A DNA stretch of 64,000 nt from Thalassotalea_H castellviae. Its GTDB lineage: Bacteria > Pseudomonadota > Gammaproteobacteria > Enterobacterales > Alteromonadaceae. Below, piece by piece: positions 8,999 to 18,921 of the stretch. The translations under genes were made by a program, and so were the position numbers. Numbering within the stretch: position 1 is the stretch's first letter; each line of letters opens with the position of its first letter. The notes under the pieces are model-generated. The model ran no database searches. It had not been told where the DNA came from and saw only the letters and a list, made by a program, of their open reading frames with translations. The stretch is taken from assembly GCF_031846185.1 (NCBI RefSeq), contig NZ_JAVRIF010000001.1:186001-250000 (forward strand), given 5' to 3'.

Positions 8999-9026
8999 CA
9001 AAAAAAAGGCATGCTAAAGCATGCCG
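8999..9026 (-). terminator. ihfB terminator
   Basis: A GGCATGC stem with TAAA loop and GCATGCC (9008-9025) lies 20 bp past the ihfB stop. On the minus strand it runs into seven Ts. lapA would be reached by readthrough or its own promoter. Confidence 0.8.
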
Positions 9027-9045
9027 TTTTCATATAATTTTTCGA

Positions 9046-9333
9046 TTACGTTAAGGACAGATTTACCCTTTCACGTAATTCTTTGCCGGGTTTAAAGTGT
9101 GGAACATATTTTCCAGCAAGTTCAACTGACTCACCAGTTTTAGGGTTCCTACCAACGCGTGGTGCACGATAATGCAAAGAGAAACTACCAAAGCCTCTGA
9201 TTTCTATGCGCTCACCTTTGGATAAGGTTTGTGCCATCATTTCAAGAATTTCTTTAATTGCTTGTTCTACATCTTTTGCAGATAAATGATTAAGTTTATC
9301 CGCTAATCTTTCAATGAGTTCTGATTTGGTCAT
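9046..9333 (-). CDS. ihfB: Integration host factor subunit beta
   Basis: IHF-beta pairs with IHF-alpha to bend DNA in recombination, replication and sigma-54 promoters. The 95-aa form starts MTKSELIERLA and holds the HU/IHF signature GFGSFSLHYRAPRVGRNPKT. An in-frame ATG 18 bp upstream is rejected because GGGGGG sits right before the chosen ATG as ribosome binding site. It follows rpsA, as in E. coli. Confidence 0.97.
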   Translation of the reverse strand: MTKSELIERLADKLNHLSAKDVEQAIKEILEMMAQTLSKGERIEIRGFGSFSLHYRAPRVGRNPKTGESVELAGKYVPHFKPGKELRERVNLSLT

Positions 9334-9379
9334 TCGACCCCCCAGTGTCATATAGCATCACGCCAATGGAAATTAAAAT

Positions 9380-9410
9380 AGAGAAAAGTTTTATTTAAAA
9401 CTTTTCTCTG
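9380..9410 (-). terminator. rpsA terminator
   Basis: A 14-bp perfect stem, AGAGAAAAGTTTTA with TAAAACTTTTCTCT, lies just past the rpsA stop and continues on the minus strand as ATTTTAATTT. Confidence 0.8.
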
Positions 9411-9423
9411 TCCCAGCTAAAAA

Positions 9424-11085
9424 TTAATTTTTAGCGTTTTTGAACGCTGCAGCCATAGCACTTAAACCAGTATCTTCTTCTTGGTTTAAGTTATCCATTG
9501 CTTCACGCTCATCTGCTTGATCTTTTGCTTTGATTGATAAGCTAATAGTGCGGTTCTTACGATCAACACCCATAAACTTAGTTTCAACACTATCACCAAC
9601 AGATAATTCAGTGCTTGCATCTTCGATACGATCACGAGAGATGTCTGAAACACGTAAGTAACCTTCAACGCCTTCTACTAATTCAATCTTAGCACCTTTA
9701 GCGTCTACTTCAACTACCTTACCTGTAACAATAGCACCTTTTTTGTTATCTGCAAGGTATTGATTAAATGGATCATCTTCAGTTTGCTTAACACCTAACG
9801 AGATACGCTCACGTTCTGGGTCAACTTGAAGTACCACAGCAGAAATTTCATCACCTTTCTTGTATTCACGAACAGCTTCTTCACCGCCAGCCCATGAAAT
9901 GTCAGATAAGTGAACCAAACCATCAATGCCACCGTCAAGACCAATGAAGATACCAAAGTCAGTAATTGACTTGATCTTACCTGATACTTTATCACCTTTG
10001 TTGAAATTTTTAGCAAACTCTTCCCAAGGGTTCGGGATACATTGTTTAAGACCAAGAGAAATACGACGACGTTCTTCGTCAATTTCTAATACCATTACTT
10101 CAACAGTATCGCCTAAGTTAACAACTTTAGATGGGTGGATGTTTTTGTTTGTCCAATCCATTTCAGAAACGTGAACTAAACCTTCAACGCCTTCTTGGAT
10201 TTCAACAAAACAACCGTAGTCAGTTAAGTTAGTCACGCGACCAGAAAGTTTAGCACCTTCAGGGTAACGCTTAGCAATTGCTACCCATGGATCTTCACCT
10301 AACTGCTTCATACCTAGAGACACACGAGTGCGCTCACGGTCAAATTTCAATACTTTAACTTGTATTTCATCGCCAACATTTACGATTTCACTTGGGTGCT
10401 TAACGCGCTTCCAAGCCATATCTGTAATGTGTAATAGGCCGTCAATGCCGCCTAAATCAACAAACGCACCGTAATCAGTTAAGTTCTTAACGATACCTTT
10501 AACTTCGATACCTTCAGCTAACGATTCTAATAATGCGTCACGTTCTACGCTGCTTTCTGATTCGATAACTGCGCGACGAGAAACAACAACGTTATTACGC
10601 TTTTGATCAAGCTTAATAACTTTGAATTCTAAATCTTTACCTTCAAGGTGAGCTGTGTCACGTACTGGACGTACATCAACTAATGAACCCGGTAAGAAAG
10701 CACGAATATTGCTAACTTCAACCGTGAAACCACCTTTAACTTTACCGTTGATAACACCGATAACAGTTTCTTTTTCTTCGTATGCTTTTTCAAGCACTTG
10801 CCAAGCTTCGTGACGTTTTGCTTTTTCACGAGAAAGAATTGTCTCACCGAAACCATCATCAGTTGCATCTAATGCAACATCAATTTCGTCACCAACATTA
10901 ATTTCTACTTCACCAGCAGTGTTTTTAAACTGATCGATAGAGATTACAGATTCAGATTTTAAGCCTGCGTCAACTAAAACGTTGTCTTTGTTGATGGCTA
11001 CCACAGTTCCTTTAATAATTGAACCGGGACGTGTTTCGATTTCTTTTAAACTTTCTTCAAAAAGTTGTGCAAAATTTTCAGTCAT
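9424..11085 (-). CDS. rpsA: 30S ribosomal protein S1
   Basis: S1 binds mRNA and helps it onto the 30S subunit. The 553 aa hold six S1/OB repeats (about 20-90, 105-171, 190-260, 275-345, 362-432 and 449-518), each with a G-x-V-x-x-x-x-x-(Y/F)-G-x-F-V-type core. The C-terminus ends with the short AMAAAFKNAKN tail. A 116-bp leader precedes it and holds an inverted repeat at 11162-11185 (ACCTAA with TTAGGT). Known S1 genes are autoregulated through their leader; whether this repeat does that is not shown. Confidence 0.97.
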   Translation of the reverse strand: MTENFAQLFEESLKEIETRPGSIIKGTVVAINKDNVLVDAGLKSESVISIDQFKNTAGEVEINVGDEIDVALDATDDGFGETILSREKAKRHEAWQVLEKAYEEKETVIGVINGKVKGGFTVEVSNIRAFLPGSLVDVRPVRDTAHLEGKDLEFKVIKLDQKRNNVVVSRRAVIESESSVERDALLESLAEGIEVKGIVKNLTDYGAFVDLGGIDGLLHITDMAWKRVKHPSEIVNVGDEIQVKVLKFDRERTRVSLGMKQLGEDPWVAIAKRYPEGAKLSGRVTNLTDYGCFVEIQEGVEGLVHVSEMDWTNKNIHPSKVVNLGDTVEVMVLEIDEERRRISLGLKQCIPNPWEEFAKNFNKGDKVSGKIKSITDFGIFIGLDGGIDGLVHLSDISWAGGEEAVREYKKGDEISAVVLQVDPERERISLGVKQTEDDPFNQYLADNKKGAIVTGKVVEVDAKGAKIELVEGVEGYLRVSDISRDRIEDASTELSVGDSVETKFMGVDRKNRTISLSIKAKDQADEREAMDNLNQEEDTGLSAMAAAFKNAKN

Positions 11086-11201
11086 AATGTCTCTAGAGCA
11101 TTAATTGCTCAATATTTTTTAAATCCAATCAACTTACATGTTTCATGGGGTTGTTAATAAGACCTAATGCATCCTTACGTTAGGTAATTTCACTAATATT
11201 T

Positions 11202-11900
11202 TTATTTAATATTAGTGGTTTGTGTTAATTTTTCATTCGCAAATGAAAGGATTTTCCTGACCACTTCGTCTATAGAAAGTTCAGTAGAATCAACTATTAA
11301 CGCACCTTCTGCTGGGACCAGCGGAGCAACCTTACGGTTTTCATCTCGCTCATCTCGCTGACGTATGTCATCCAAAAGGCGCCCGATTTTAACATCAAAG
11401 CCTTTTGCTTTCAACTGATTAAAACGACGCTCAGCTCGTTCTTCTGCACTTGCCGTTAAAAATACTTTCACCGGAGCATCGATAAACACCACCGTTCCCA
11501 TATCTCTTCCATCAGCGACAAGCCCTGGAGAAACTTTGAACGCTCTTTGGCGACGTAATAATGCTTCTCTCACTCTTGGGAAGGCTGCCACTTTTGAGGC
11601 AATAGCACCTATTTCTTCGGTACGAATACTGTTAGTAACGTCTTCACCTTCAAGGATAACTTTACTTTCACCCTCGTGAGATATTTCAAATTGCACATCT
11701 AAATGAGCGGCAATAGGAATTAATGGTTCTTCCTCATCAATAGTTAGATGATGATGTTGTGTTGCTACAGCTAAAACACGGTAAATAGCACCACTATCTA
11801 GTAAATGCCAACCTAACTGCTCTGCAACTAGCCGAGCAGCGGTTCCTTTGCCAGCACCACTTGGTCCATCAATAGTGATTACAGGTACATTTTCCTGCAT
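11202..11900 (-). CDS. cmk: Cytidylate kinase
   Basis: Phosphorylates CMP and dCMP with ATP. The P-loop G-P-S-G-A-G-K-G-T is at residues 12-20, and the nucleotide-binding segments VADGRDMGTVVF and ERAERRF are in place. The 232 aa fit the bacterial family. It sits between aroA and rpsA, a conserved neighbour set, and the rpsA leader follows. Confidence 0.97.
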   Translation of the reverse strand: MQENVPVITIDGPSGAGKGTAARLVAEQLGWHLLDSGAIYRVLAVATQHHHLTIDEEEPLIPIAAHLDVQFEISHEGESKVILEGEDVTNSIRTEEIGAIASKVAAFPRVREALLRRQRAFKVSPGLVADGRDMGTVVFIDAPVKVFLTASAEERAERRFNQLKAKGFDVKIGRLLDDIRQRDERDENRKVAPLVPAEGALIVDSTELSIDEVVRKILSFANEKLTQTTNIK

Positions 11901-11985
11901 GCATTTTTCTCCTAAAGTCGAAAATCGGCGGCATTATACGGGATTTGAATGGCAAAATCGCGTATAAAATTATTCTGTAACAAAA

Positions 11986-13266
11986 TTAGCAAGAAACTTG
12001 CGCCAATTTTTCAAAATAATCAGGAAAAGTTTTTGCTGTACATTTAGGGTCATTAATCGTGACAGGTGTATCACTTAACGCGACTAATGAGAAACACATG
12101 GCCACTCGATGATCATTGTAGGTATCAATTTCTGCATGTTGAAGTTTAGTTGGCGGCGTGATCGTAATAAAATCATCACCTTCAATCACTTCAGCACCGA
12201 CTTTCCGTAATTCTGTCGCCATTGCAGCTAAGCGATCGGTTTCTTTGACCCGCCAATTATAAATATTACTAATAGTGGTAGTACCTTTAGCAAACAGTGC
12301 AGTCGTTGCAATCGTCATCGCTGCATCAGGGATATGATTCATATCCATATCAACGCTAACAAGTGGTTTACCTTTTACCGTGATTGACTCATCTTGCCAA
12401 GTAACTTCAGCGCCCATTTTCTCAAGAACATCAGCAAAATGTTTATCACCTTGAACACTTAATTTACCGACACCATGTACCGTGACTTCGCCGCCTTTAA
12501 TCGCTCCAGCAGCTAAAAAATAAGACGCAGAAGATGCATCACCTTCTACCATATATTTTTCAACGGCTTGATAACTTTGATTTCCTTTCACACTGAATGA
12601 TTGATAATTGTTATTGTGCACTTCTACACCAAAGCGACTCATTATATTGAGTGTGATATCAATATAAGGTTTAGACACTAACTCACCTTCTATATTAATT
12701 TGTGTATCTGTAGTCAACAAAGGGGTGATCATTAAGATTGCGGTTAGAAATTGACTAGAGATAGAGCCATCAATACTTACCTGACTCCCCGTTAATGCCT
12801 TCCCTTTGATATTTACCGGCGGATAGTCAGGGTTTTCTAGATATTCTATATCAGCTTCAAGTTGTGTTAATGCATTAACTAAGTGACCAATTGGTCTTTC
12901 TTTCATTCTTGGCTCGCCTGTTAGAATGAATTCCCCTTGACTGGCAGCTAATGCGGCACACAAAGGACGCATTGCCGTTCCTGCATTGCCTAAATACAAT
13001 TCAACGGCTGAATCAACATTGAAAAAACCGCCATTACCAACAACCGTACATTCAGTACCGCAATCGCTAAGCGTATAATTGATATTTAATATTTTTAAAG
13101 CATCTAACATATGATTAATGTCGTCACTAACCAAAAGGTTGGTGATTTTAGTTTCACCTTTAGCAAGTGCAGCAATTAATAAAGCGCGATTAGATAAACT
13201 TTTTGAACCAGGCAGAAAAACTTCACCTTGAATTTTATCGATTGGATTTAGTGTTAACTGTTCCAT
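11986..13266 (-). CDS. aroA: 3-phosphoshikimate 1-carboxyvinyltransferase (EPSP synthase)
   Basis: Joins shikimate 3-phosphate and phosphoenolpyruvate in the aromatic pathway. The 426-aa form starts MEQLTLNPI; Lys22 in PGSKSLSNR and Gly96 in LGNAGTAMRP are as in class I enzymes such as that of E. coli. An ATG 21 bp upstream lies inside serC and adds seven unrelated residues. AGGGGA, within the serC end, serves as ribosome binding site. One base separates the two genes, so they are translationally linked. Confidence 0.97.
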   Translation of the reverse strand: MEQLTLNPIDKIQGEVFLPGSKSLSNRALLIAALAKGETKITNLLVSDDINHMLDALKILNINYTLSDCGTECTVVGNGGFFNVDSAVELYLGNAGTAMRPLCAALAASQGEFILTGEPRMKERPIGHLVNALTQLEADIEYLENPDYPPVNIKGKALTGSQVSIDGSISSQFLTAILMITPLLTTDTQINIEGELVSKPYIDITLNIMSRFGVEVHNNNYQSFSVKGNQSYQAVEKYMVEGDASSASYFLAAGAIKGGEVTVHGVGKLSVQGDKHFADVLEKMGAEVTWQDESITVKGKPLVSVDMDMNHIPDAAMTIATTALFAKGTTTISNIYNWRVKETDRLAAMATELRKVGAEVIEGDDFITITPPTKLQHAEIDTYNDHRVAMCFSLVALSDTPVTINDPKCTAKTFPDYFEKLAQVSC

Positions 13267-13267
13267 A

Positions 13268-14353
13268 TTATTTAATCCCCTGTTCAAAGTCTTTCATAAA
13301 GGCAACTAGTTTTTCGACACCCGCTAAAGGCATAGCATTATAAATACTAGCGCGCATGCCGCCGACAATACGGTGTCCTTTTAATGCCAATAAGCCTTGC
13401 GACTCTGCTTGGCGTAAAAATTCATCGTTTAATGATTCATCTTCTAGCCAAAAAGGCACATTCATGCGACTGCGAAATTCGTTGGCGATACTATTTTTAT
13501 AGAAAGAACTTTGATCGACATAATCATAGATAAGTTGAGCTTTACGTTGATTAATGCTTTCAATAGCGCTAACACCACCTACACTTTTTAACCATTCAAA
13601 TACTAAACCTGCTAAGTACCACGCGTAAGTTGGTGGAGTGTTATACATTGAGTCATTATCGGCACTGGTTTTATAATTCATAATACAAGGAGTCTCTTGA
13701 CGAGCCTTACCTAATAAATCTTCCCGCACGATAACGATGGTTAACCCTGAAGGTCCGATATTTTTTTGCGCGCCTGCGTAAATTACCCCAAACTTACTGA
13801 CATCGATTTGATGAGATAAAATTGTCGATGACATATCTGCTACAAGAGGAATATCACCAAAATCAGGAATATCGAACACTTCAATGCCGTCAACGGTTTC
13901 ATTCGGGCAATAATGAACATAAGCAGAATCTTTGGATATGTCCCATTGAGCGGAAGGTTTTACAACTTTTTTACCGTCAATTTCTTCTACAACATTCAGT
14001 ACATTTATTTCACCAAAATTTTCAGCTTCTTTTGCCGCGGCTTTCGACCAAGAGCCAGAAACAACATAATCAGCTTTACCACCTACAGGTAATAAATTTA
14101 AGGGAACGGCTGAAAACTGTCCTCGACCACCGCCGTGACAAAAAAGCACCTTGTAGTTTTGTGGGATGGCCATTAATTCACGTAAATTATTCTCCGCTTC
14201 ATCAGCCAGTGCCATAAAATCTTTACTTCGATGACTTAACTCCATGACTGAACAGCCCGTATCTTGCCAATTAATAAACTCTTGTTGAGCTTTCTTCATC
14301 ACTTGGGTGGGTAACATTGCGGGACCAGCACAAAAATTATAGACAACAGACAT
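13268..14353 (-). CDS. serC: Phosphoserine aminotransferase
   Basis: A PLP enzyme for serine (and pyridoxine) synthesis. The 361 aa begin YNFCAGPAMLP, the family N-terminus, and the PLP lysine is Lys197 in YAGAQKNIGPSG. The HGGGRGQF motif is at 73-80. It is tightly linked to aroA, as in most gammaproteobacteria, and follows the gyrA terminator. Confidence 0.97.
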   Translation of the reverse strand: MSVVYNFCAGPAMLPTQVMKKAQQEFINWQDTGCSVMELSHRSKDFMALADEAENNLRELMAIPQNYKVLFCHGGGRGQFSAVPLNLLPVGGKADYVVSGSWSKAAAKEAENFGEINVLNVVEEIDGKKVVKPSAQWDISKDSAYVHYCPNETVDGIEVFDIPDFGDIPLVADMSSTILSHQIDVSKFGVIYAGAQKNIGPSGLTIVIVREDLLGKARQETPCIMNYKTSADNDSMYNTPPTYAWYLAGLVFEWLKSVGGVSAIESINQRKAQLIYDYVDQSSFYKNSIANEFRSRMNVPFWLEDESLNDEFLRQAESQGLLALKGHRIVGGMRASIYNAMPLAGVEKLVAFMKDFEQGIK

Positions 14354-14405
14354 GAGAAACTAAAACCTTAATAATAAAATATAAAATGAATATGTGTTTT
14401 TTACA

Positions 14406-14438
14406 CAAAAAAATAGGCGGTTAACACCGCCTATTTTT
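14406..14438 (-). terminator. gyrA terminator
   Basis: GGCGGT-TAAC-ACCGCC core (14416-14431) extended by AAAAATA/TATTTTT arms. On the minus strand it ends in a run of seven Ts. It separates gyrA from serC. Confidence 0.85.
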
Positions 14439-14455
14439 CTGGTTTGCAGTGTTAA

Positions 14456-17176
14456 CTATTCGTTTTCACCATCACTGAGATTTTCATCATTCTCAGGATC
14501 AGGTGTTTGTTCCGATGACGGTTCTTCAGTTGAAGTTTCAGGTGTTTCACCCTCTGTTACTTCACCTTCAATAATTGAGTCATCTTCTTCAATTTCATCA
14601 ATGCGTTGTAACGCGACAACATGTTCTTCTTCCGTTGTGCGGATTATACGAACACCTTGCGTATTACGACCAATGATACTTACTTCATTAACGCGGGTAC
14701 GAACTAAAGTACCGTTATCAGTGATTAACATGATCTCATCAAGATCTTCCACTTGTACAGCACCAACAACAGGACCGTTTCGATCACTGACTTTAATTGA
14801 CACGACACCTTTGGTTGCACGACTTTTCGCTGGATATTCAGCTAAATCAGTACGTTTGCCGTAACCATTTTGCGTGATAGTCAAAATGGCGCCATCGTTC
14901 TTAGGAACAATCAGTGAAACAACTTTCTGTTCGCCTTCAAGCTTGATACCACGAACACCCGTTGCTGTACGTCCCATCGCTCTTAACGCATGAATTTCTT
15001 CACCGGTTTCAGGGTCAATTTTCACTTCACCTGTTTCGCTATCTCGAGCTTTTTCATTGAAACGAACCACTTTACCCGCATCTGAGAACAACATAATGTC
15101 ATTTTCACCATTGGTGATATCAACACCAATTAAAGTGTCATCATCGCGTAAATTCAAGGCAATAATACCGTTAGCACGTTGATTAGAATAAGCTGTTAAA
15201 GGCGTTTTCTTAACTGTACCAGAAGCAGTTGCCATGATAATAAACTTATCATCTTCGTATTCACGTACCGGTAAAATAGCCGTGATACGTTCGTTTTCTT
15301 CAAGAGGTAATAAATTAACAATTGGACGACCACGTGCCGTTCTACTTGCTAATGGTAATTGGTAAACTTTCAACCAATATAACTTACCGCGATTTGAAAA
15401 ACATAAAATAGTGTCATGCGTATTGGCAACTAATAAACGTTCGATGAAGTCTTCTTCTTTCATCTTCGTTGCCGCTTTACCTTTACCACCTCGACGTTGC
15501 GCTTGGTAATCGGATAATATTTGATATTTTACGTAGCCTTCACTTGAAAGCGTAACGACCACATCTTCTTCACAAATTAAGTCTTCTAAAGATAAATCAT
15601 GTGACGCATTGGTAATTTCGGTACGACGTTCATCGCCAAACTCATCTCGAATTAATTCTAATTCTTCGCGGATAACTTCCATTAAACGCTCTGGGCTAGC
15701 AAGAATATGCATTAATTCACCAATAAGGTCTAATAACGCTTTGTACTCACTTAGAATTTTTTCGTGTTCCATGCCTGACAATTTATACAATTGTAAATCA
15801 ACAATTGCTTTTGCTTGTTCAGCCGTTAAATAATACAAACCTTCACGAATGCCATATTGTGGCTCTAACCACTCAGGACGTGCAGCGTCAGTACCGGCAC
15901 TTTCAAGCATGCCACTAACATTTCCAAGTTCCCAACCTTGAGCAATTAATTTTTCTTCGGCTTCTTTACGGTTACTTGATTCTTTAATCAACTTAATTAT
16001 AGGGTCGATGTTCGCTAACGCTATCGACAAACCTTCTAAGATATGCGCGCGGTCACGTGCTTTACGTAATTCGAAAATCGTACGACGAGTGACGACTTCA
16101 CGACGATGAAGCACAAACGCTTCAAGCATTTCTTTTAAGTTAAATAATTTAGGTTGGCCATTAGTTAATGCCACCATATTTAAGCCAAAAGACACTTGCA
16201 TTTGAGTCAGTTTGTATAAGTTATTTAAAACCACTTCACCGACATCACCACGTTTTACTTCAATGACCATACGCATGCCGTCTTTATCAGACTCATCACG
16301 TAACGCAGAAATACCTTCTAAACGTTTTTCTTTAACAAGCTCAGCCATTTTTTCAATTAAACGAGCTTTGTTCACCTGATAAGGAAGTTCATGTACTACG
16401 ATGGTTTCTTTGCCTGAGTTTTCATTGACTTCAATTTCAGCACGGGCACGAATTTTTATTTTACCGCGACCGGTTTTATAAGCTTCTTCTATGCCAGCTC
16501 GGCCACTGATAATACCTGACGTAGGGAAATCAGGACCTGGAATATGGGTTAACAACTCATCAATGGTAATATCGCTATTTTCAATTAACGCTAAACAGCC
16601 ATTAATCACTTCGGTTAAATTGTGTGGCGGAATATTAGTCGCCATACCAACCGCGATACCAGAAGAACCATTCACCAATAAAGCAGGAATGCGTGTAGGC
16701 ATCACCGCTGGAATATGTTCAGTACCATCATAGTTAGGTACAAAGTCTACCGTTTCTTTATCAAGATCAGCCAAAATTGAATGAGATATTTTGTTCATTC
16801 TAATTTCGGTGTAACGCATTGCGGCTGCAGAATCACCGTCAACAGAGCCAAAGTTACCTTGACCGTCAACTAACATGTAACGCATGGAGAAATCTTGTGC
16901 CATGCGAACAATAGTATCGTATACAGCAGTATCACCATGTGGGTGATATTTACCGATTACATCACCAACCACACGGGCTGATTTTTTGTAAGGTTTGTTA
17001 TAGTCATTACCTAAAACATTCATCGCAAAAAGAACTCGGCGATGCACTGGTTTTAAACCATCTCGAACGTCAGGTAACGCTCGTCCTACAATTACGCTCA
17101 TTGCATAATCTAAATAGGAGCTTTTAAGCTCATCTTCAATATTGACTGGTGCAATATTTTTTGCCAGATCGGTCAT
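14456..17176 (-). CDS. gyrA: DNA gyrase subunit A
   Basis: The 906-aa breakage-reunion subunit of gyrase. The active-site tyrosine is Tyr122 in AAMRYTEI, and the GyrA box QRRGGKG is at 560-566, which marks gyrase rather than topoisomerase IV. The beta-pinwheel repeats follow, and the last 60 residues are a very acidic tail. In the quinolone-determining region residue 83 is Thr and residue 87 Asp. Thr83 is the wild-type residue in several gammaproteobacteria, so this alone does not indicate resistance. It is divergent from ubiG. Confidence 0.98.
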   Translation of the reverse strand: MTDLAKNIAPVNIEDELKSSYLDYAMSVIVGRALPDVRDGLKPVHRRVLFAMNVLGNDYNKPYKKSARVVGDVIGKYHPHGDTAVYDTIVRMAQDFSMRYMLVDGQGNFGSVDGDSAAAMRYTEIRMNKISHSILADLDKETVDFVPNYDGTEHIPAVMPTRIPALLVNGSSGIAVGMATNIPPHNLTEVINGCLALIENSDITIDELLTHIPGPDFPTSGIISGRAGIEEAYKTGRGKIKIRARAEIEVNENSGKETIVVHELPYQVNKARLIEKMAELVKEKRLEGISALRDESDKDGMRMVIEVKRGDVGEVVLNNLYKLTQMQVSFGLNMVALTNGQPKLFNLKEMLEAFVLHRREVVTRRTIFELRKARDRAHILEGLSIALANIDPIIKLIKESSNRKEAEEKLIAQGWELGNVSGMLESAGTDAARPEWLEPQYGIREGLYYLTAEQAKAIVDLQLYKLSGMEHEKILSEYKALLDLIGELMHILASPERLMEVIREELELIRDEFGDERRTEITNASHDLSLEDLICEEDVVVTLSSEGYVKYQILSDYQAQRRGGKGKAATKMKEEDFIERLLVANTHDTILCFSNRGKLYWLKVYQLPLASRTARGRPIVNLLPLEENERITAILPVREYEDDKFIIMATASGTVKKTPLTAYSNQRANGIIALNLRDDDTLIGVDITNGENDIMLFSDAGKVVRFNEKARDSETGEVKIDPETGEEIHALRAMGRTATGVRGIKLEGEQKVVSLIVPKNDGAILTITQNGYGKRTDLAEYPAKSRATKGVVSIKVSDRNGPVVGAVQVEDLDEIMLITDNGTLVRTRVNEVSIIGRNTQGVRIIRTTEEEHVVALQRIDEIEEDDSIIEGEVTEGETPETSTEEPSSEQTPDPENDENLSDGENE

Positions 17177-17518
17177 ATAACGACGGTATCCCTAAATGTG
17201 AATTTGGAAATTATTATTGTTAAAATCGCAGCGATATTATCATAAAAAACAATGAGACTATACTGCTTTATAACATCACATTCTGCTTTGGTTAGCGATG
17301 TAATTCAAGTGATAATTTTAAACAAAGTGATTTAAGATAAAAACCCTGGGATAAACCGAATACTTACCAATTTAGTTCAATTTATTCATAGAGTTAAATA
17401 AATGGTCGATAATTAAACAATCCGGATACAATTACGATTTAAGATTTATTAAACTAACTTTTTCATTTACTAGTCGAATTAATCTCTTTGGTTTAGAATG
17501 CATTTCATCTTTATTTGA
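17177..17518. other. gyrA-ubiG divergent intergenic region
   Basis: A gene-free AT-rich stretch of 342 bp between divergent gyrA and ubiG that must hold both promoters. I see no convincing -35/-10 pair, operator or RNA gene, and no ORF with a ribosome binding site. Confidence 0.5.
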
Positions 17519-18238
17519 ATGTCTCTGCATATGTCTAATCAACAAAACGTAAATCAAGAAGAAATTGCTAAGTTTGAAAAAGTAGCCAGCCAATGGTGGG
17601 AATTAGATGGCGATTTTAAACCCTTACATCAAATCAATCCTTTAAGACGACAGTTTATCATTCAGCATGCCCAAAACATTTATGGTAAAACGATAATAGA
17701 TGTTGGTTGTGGGGGCGGTATTCTGGCGGAGAGTTTAGCGAAATTAGGTGCTCAGGTAACTGGTATAGATATGGGAGAAGAGCCTTTAAATGTAGCAAAA
17801 CTTCACGCCCTTGAAGCCAATGTTAAAGTAAACTATGAAAAAATTACTGCTGAAGAGAAAGCAGAACATCATCCAGAATTTTTCGATGTGGTTACCTGTA
17901 TGGAAATGCTCGAACATGTTCCTGATCCTGCCTCTATTATTCAAGCTTGCAGTAAGATGGTGAAACCAGGCGGTTACGTATTCTTCTCTACATTAAATAA
18001 AACCATCAAGTCTTATTTATTAGCGATAGTTGCTGCAGAAAAAGTGTTTAAGTTGGTGCCTGATGGTACGCATGACCATGCACATTTTATTCGCCCCTCA
18101 CAATTAATAAGTTGGGCCGAAGCAAATGATTTAAAATGTATTGATGCTGCAGGTATTCATTACAATCCGTTAACCGAAAATCATAAATTAATTGAATCAT
18201 TAGACGTCAACTATATTTTATGTTGTCAAAAGGTTTAA
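17519..18238 (+). CDS. ubiG: Ubiquinone biosynthesis O-methyltransferase UbiG
   Basis: A SAM-dependent methyltransferase for both O-methylations in ubiquinone synthesis. The SAM motif I is DVGCGGGILAESLA, and the family-specific EEIAKFEKVASQWWELDGDFKPLH is near the N-terminus. CMEMLEHVPDP and FFSTLNKT follow. The start is either 17519 (239 aa) or the ATG at 17531 (235 aa); neither has a clear Shine-Dalgarno. Location beside gyrA matches E. coli. gph follows after 2 bp. Confidence 0.96.
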   Translation: MSLHMSNQQNVNQEEIAKFEKVASQWWELDGDFKPLHQINPLRRQFIIQHAQNIYGKTIIDVGCGGGILAESLAKLGAQVTGIDMGEEPLNVAKLHALEANVKVNYEKITAEEKAEHHPEFFDVVTCMEMLEHVPDPASIIQACSKMVKPGGYVFFSTLNKTIKSYLLAIVAAEKVFKLVPDGTHDHAHFIRPSQLISWAEANDLKCIDAAGIHYNPLTENHKLIESLDVNYILCCQKV

Positions 18239-18240
18239 CC

Positions 18241-18921
18241 ATGACGATAAAAACACCAAGCGATGTCCTCAACAATACCCAAGCGGTACTCTTTGATCTT
18301 GACGGTACTTTATTAGATACCGCCAATGATTTAGGTGAAGCATTAAATTTTGTATTGCGTAAATATCATTTACCCGAGGTCCCACAAGCGATTTATCGAC
18401 CCGTCGCTTCAGATGGTGCATTAGGCTTATTAACTTTAGGCTTTAATTCACAATTGAAAAACTATGATTATGATGTATTAAGAACACAGTTTTTGAATTT
18501 TTATCAAGAAAATATTGCTCGACAGACTTGTTTATATCCTGGTGTGACCGAGTTATTAACCCGTTTAAATACCGACAATATCCCTTGGGGAATAGTAACC
18601 AATAAGCCCGAGGGTTTAACAAAACAATTACTGCCCTCTTTCAATGAACTTGAGCAATGTGCAGTTATGGTAGGGGGCGATACTTTACCGCAAAGAAAAC
18701 CAGATCCTGAACCTTTATTTTATGCATGCGAAACCATAAAAGTTGATCCAAAGCACTGTCTTTATGTTGGCGATGCCATAAGAGATATAGAAGCAGGTAA
18801 TCGAGCAGGTATGAAAACATTCGTTGCACAATGGGGATATATTAAATCCACAGATAATATTCATGAGTGGCAAGCAGATTACATTCTAAAATCCCCACAA
18901 GATTTATTATTGATTAGATAA
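18241..18921 (+). CDS. gph: HAD-family phosphatase, phosphoglycolate phosphatase-like (Gph/MupP)
   Basis: A HAD hydrolase of 226 aa with the DxDGT nucleophile motif in LFDLDGTLLDTANDL, motif II T in GIVTNKPEG, the Lys in QRKPDPEP and motif III YVGDAIRDIEAG. The ATG at 18241 is preferred because AAAGG precedes it; a start 21 bp earlier overlaps ubiG. Being next to ubiG fits either phosphoglycolate phosphatase or the related MurNAc-6-phosphate phosphatase MupP; sequence alone does not settle which. Confidence 0.85.
   Translation: MTIKTPSDVLNNTQAVLFDLDGTLLDTANDLGEALNFVLRKYHLPEVPQAIYRPVASDGALGLLTLGFNSQLKNYDYDVLRTQFLNFYQENIARQTCLYPGVTELLTRLNTDNIPWGIVTNKPEGLTKQLLPSFNELEQCAVMVGGDTLPQRKPDPEPLFYACETIKVDPKHCLYVGDAIRDIEAGNRAGMKTFVAQWGYIKSTDNIHEWQADYILKSPQDLLLIR

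Noticed and set aside
1803..14431. Near-identical terminator cores of acpP and gyrA (GGCGGT/ACCGCC)
   Set aside because: Short G+C-rich terminator stems recur by chance and by selection; two copies do not make a repeat family.
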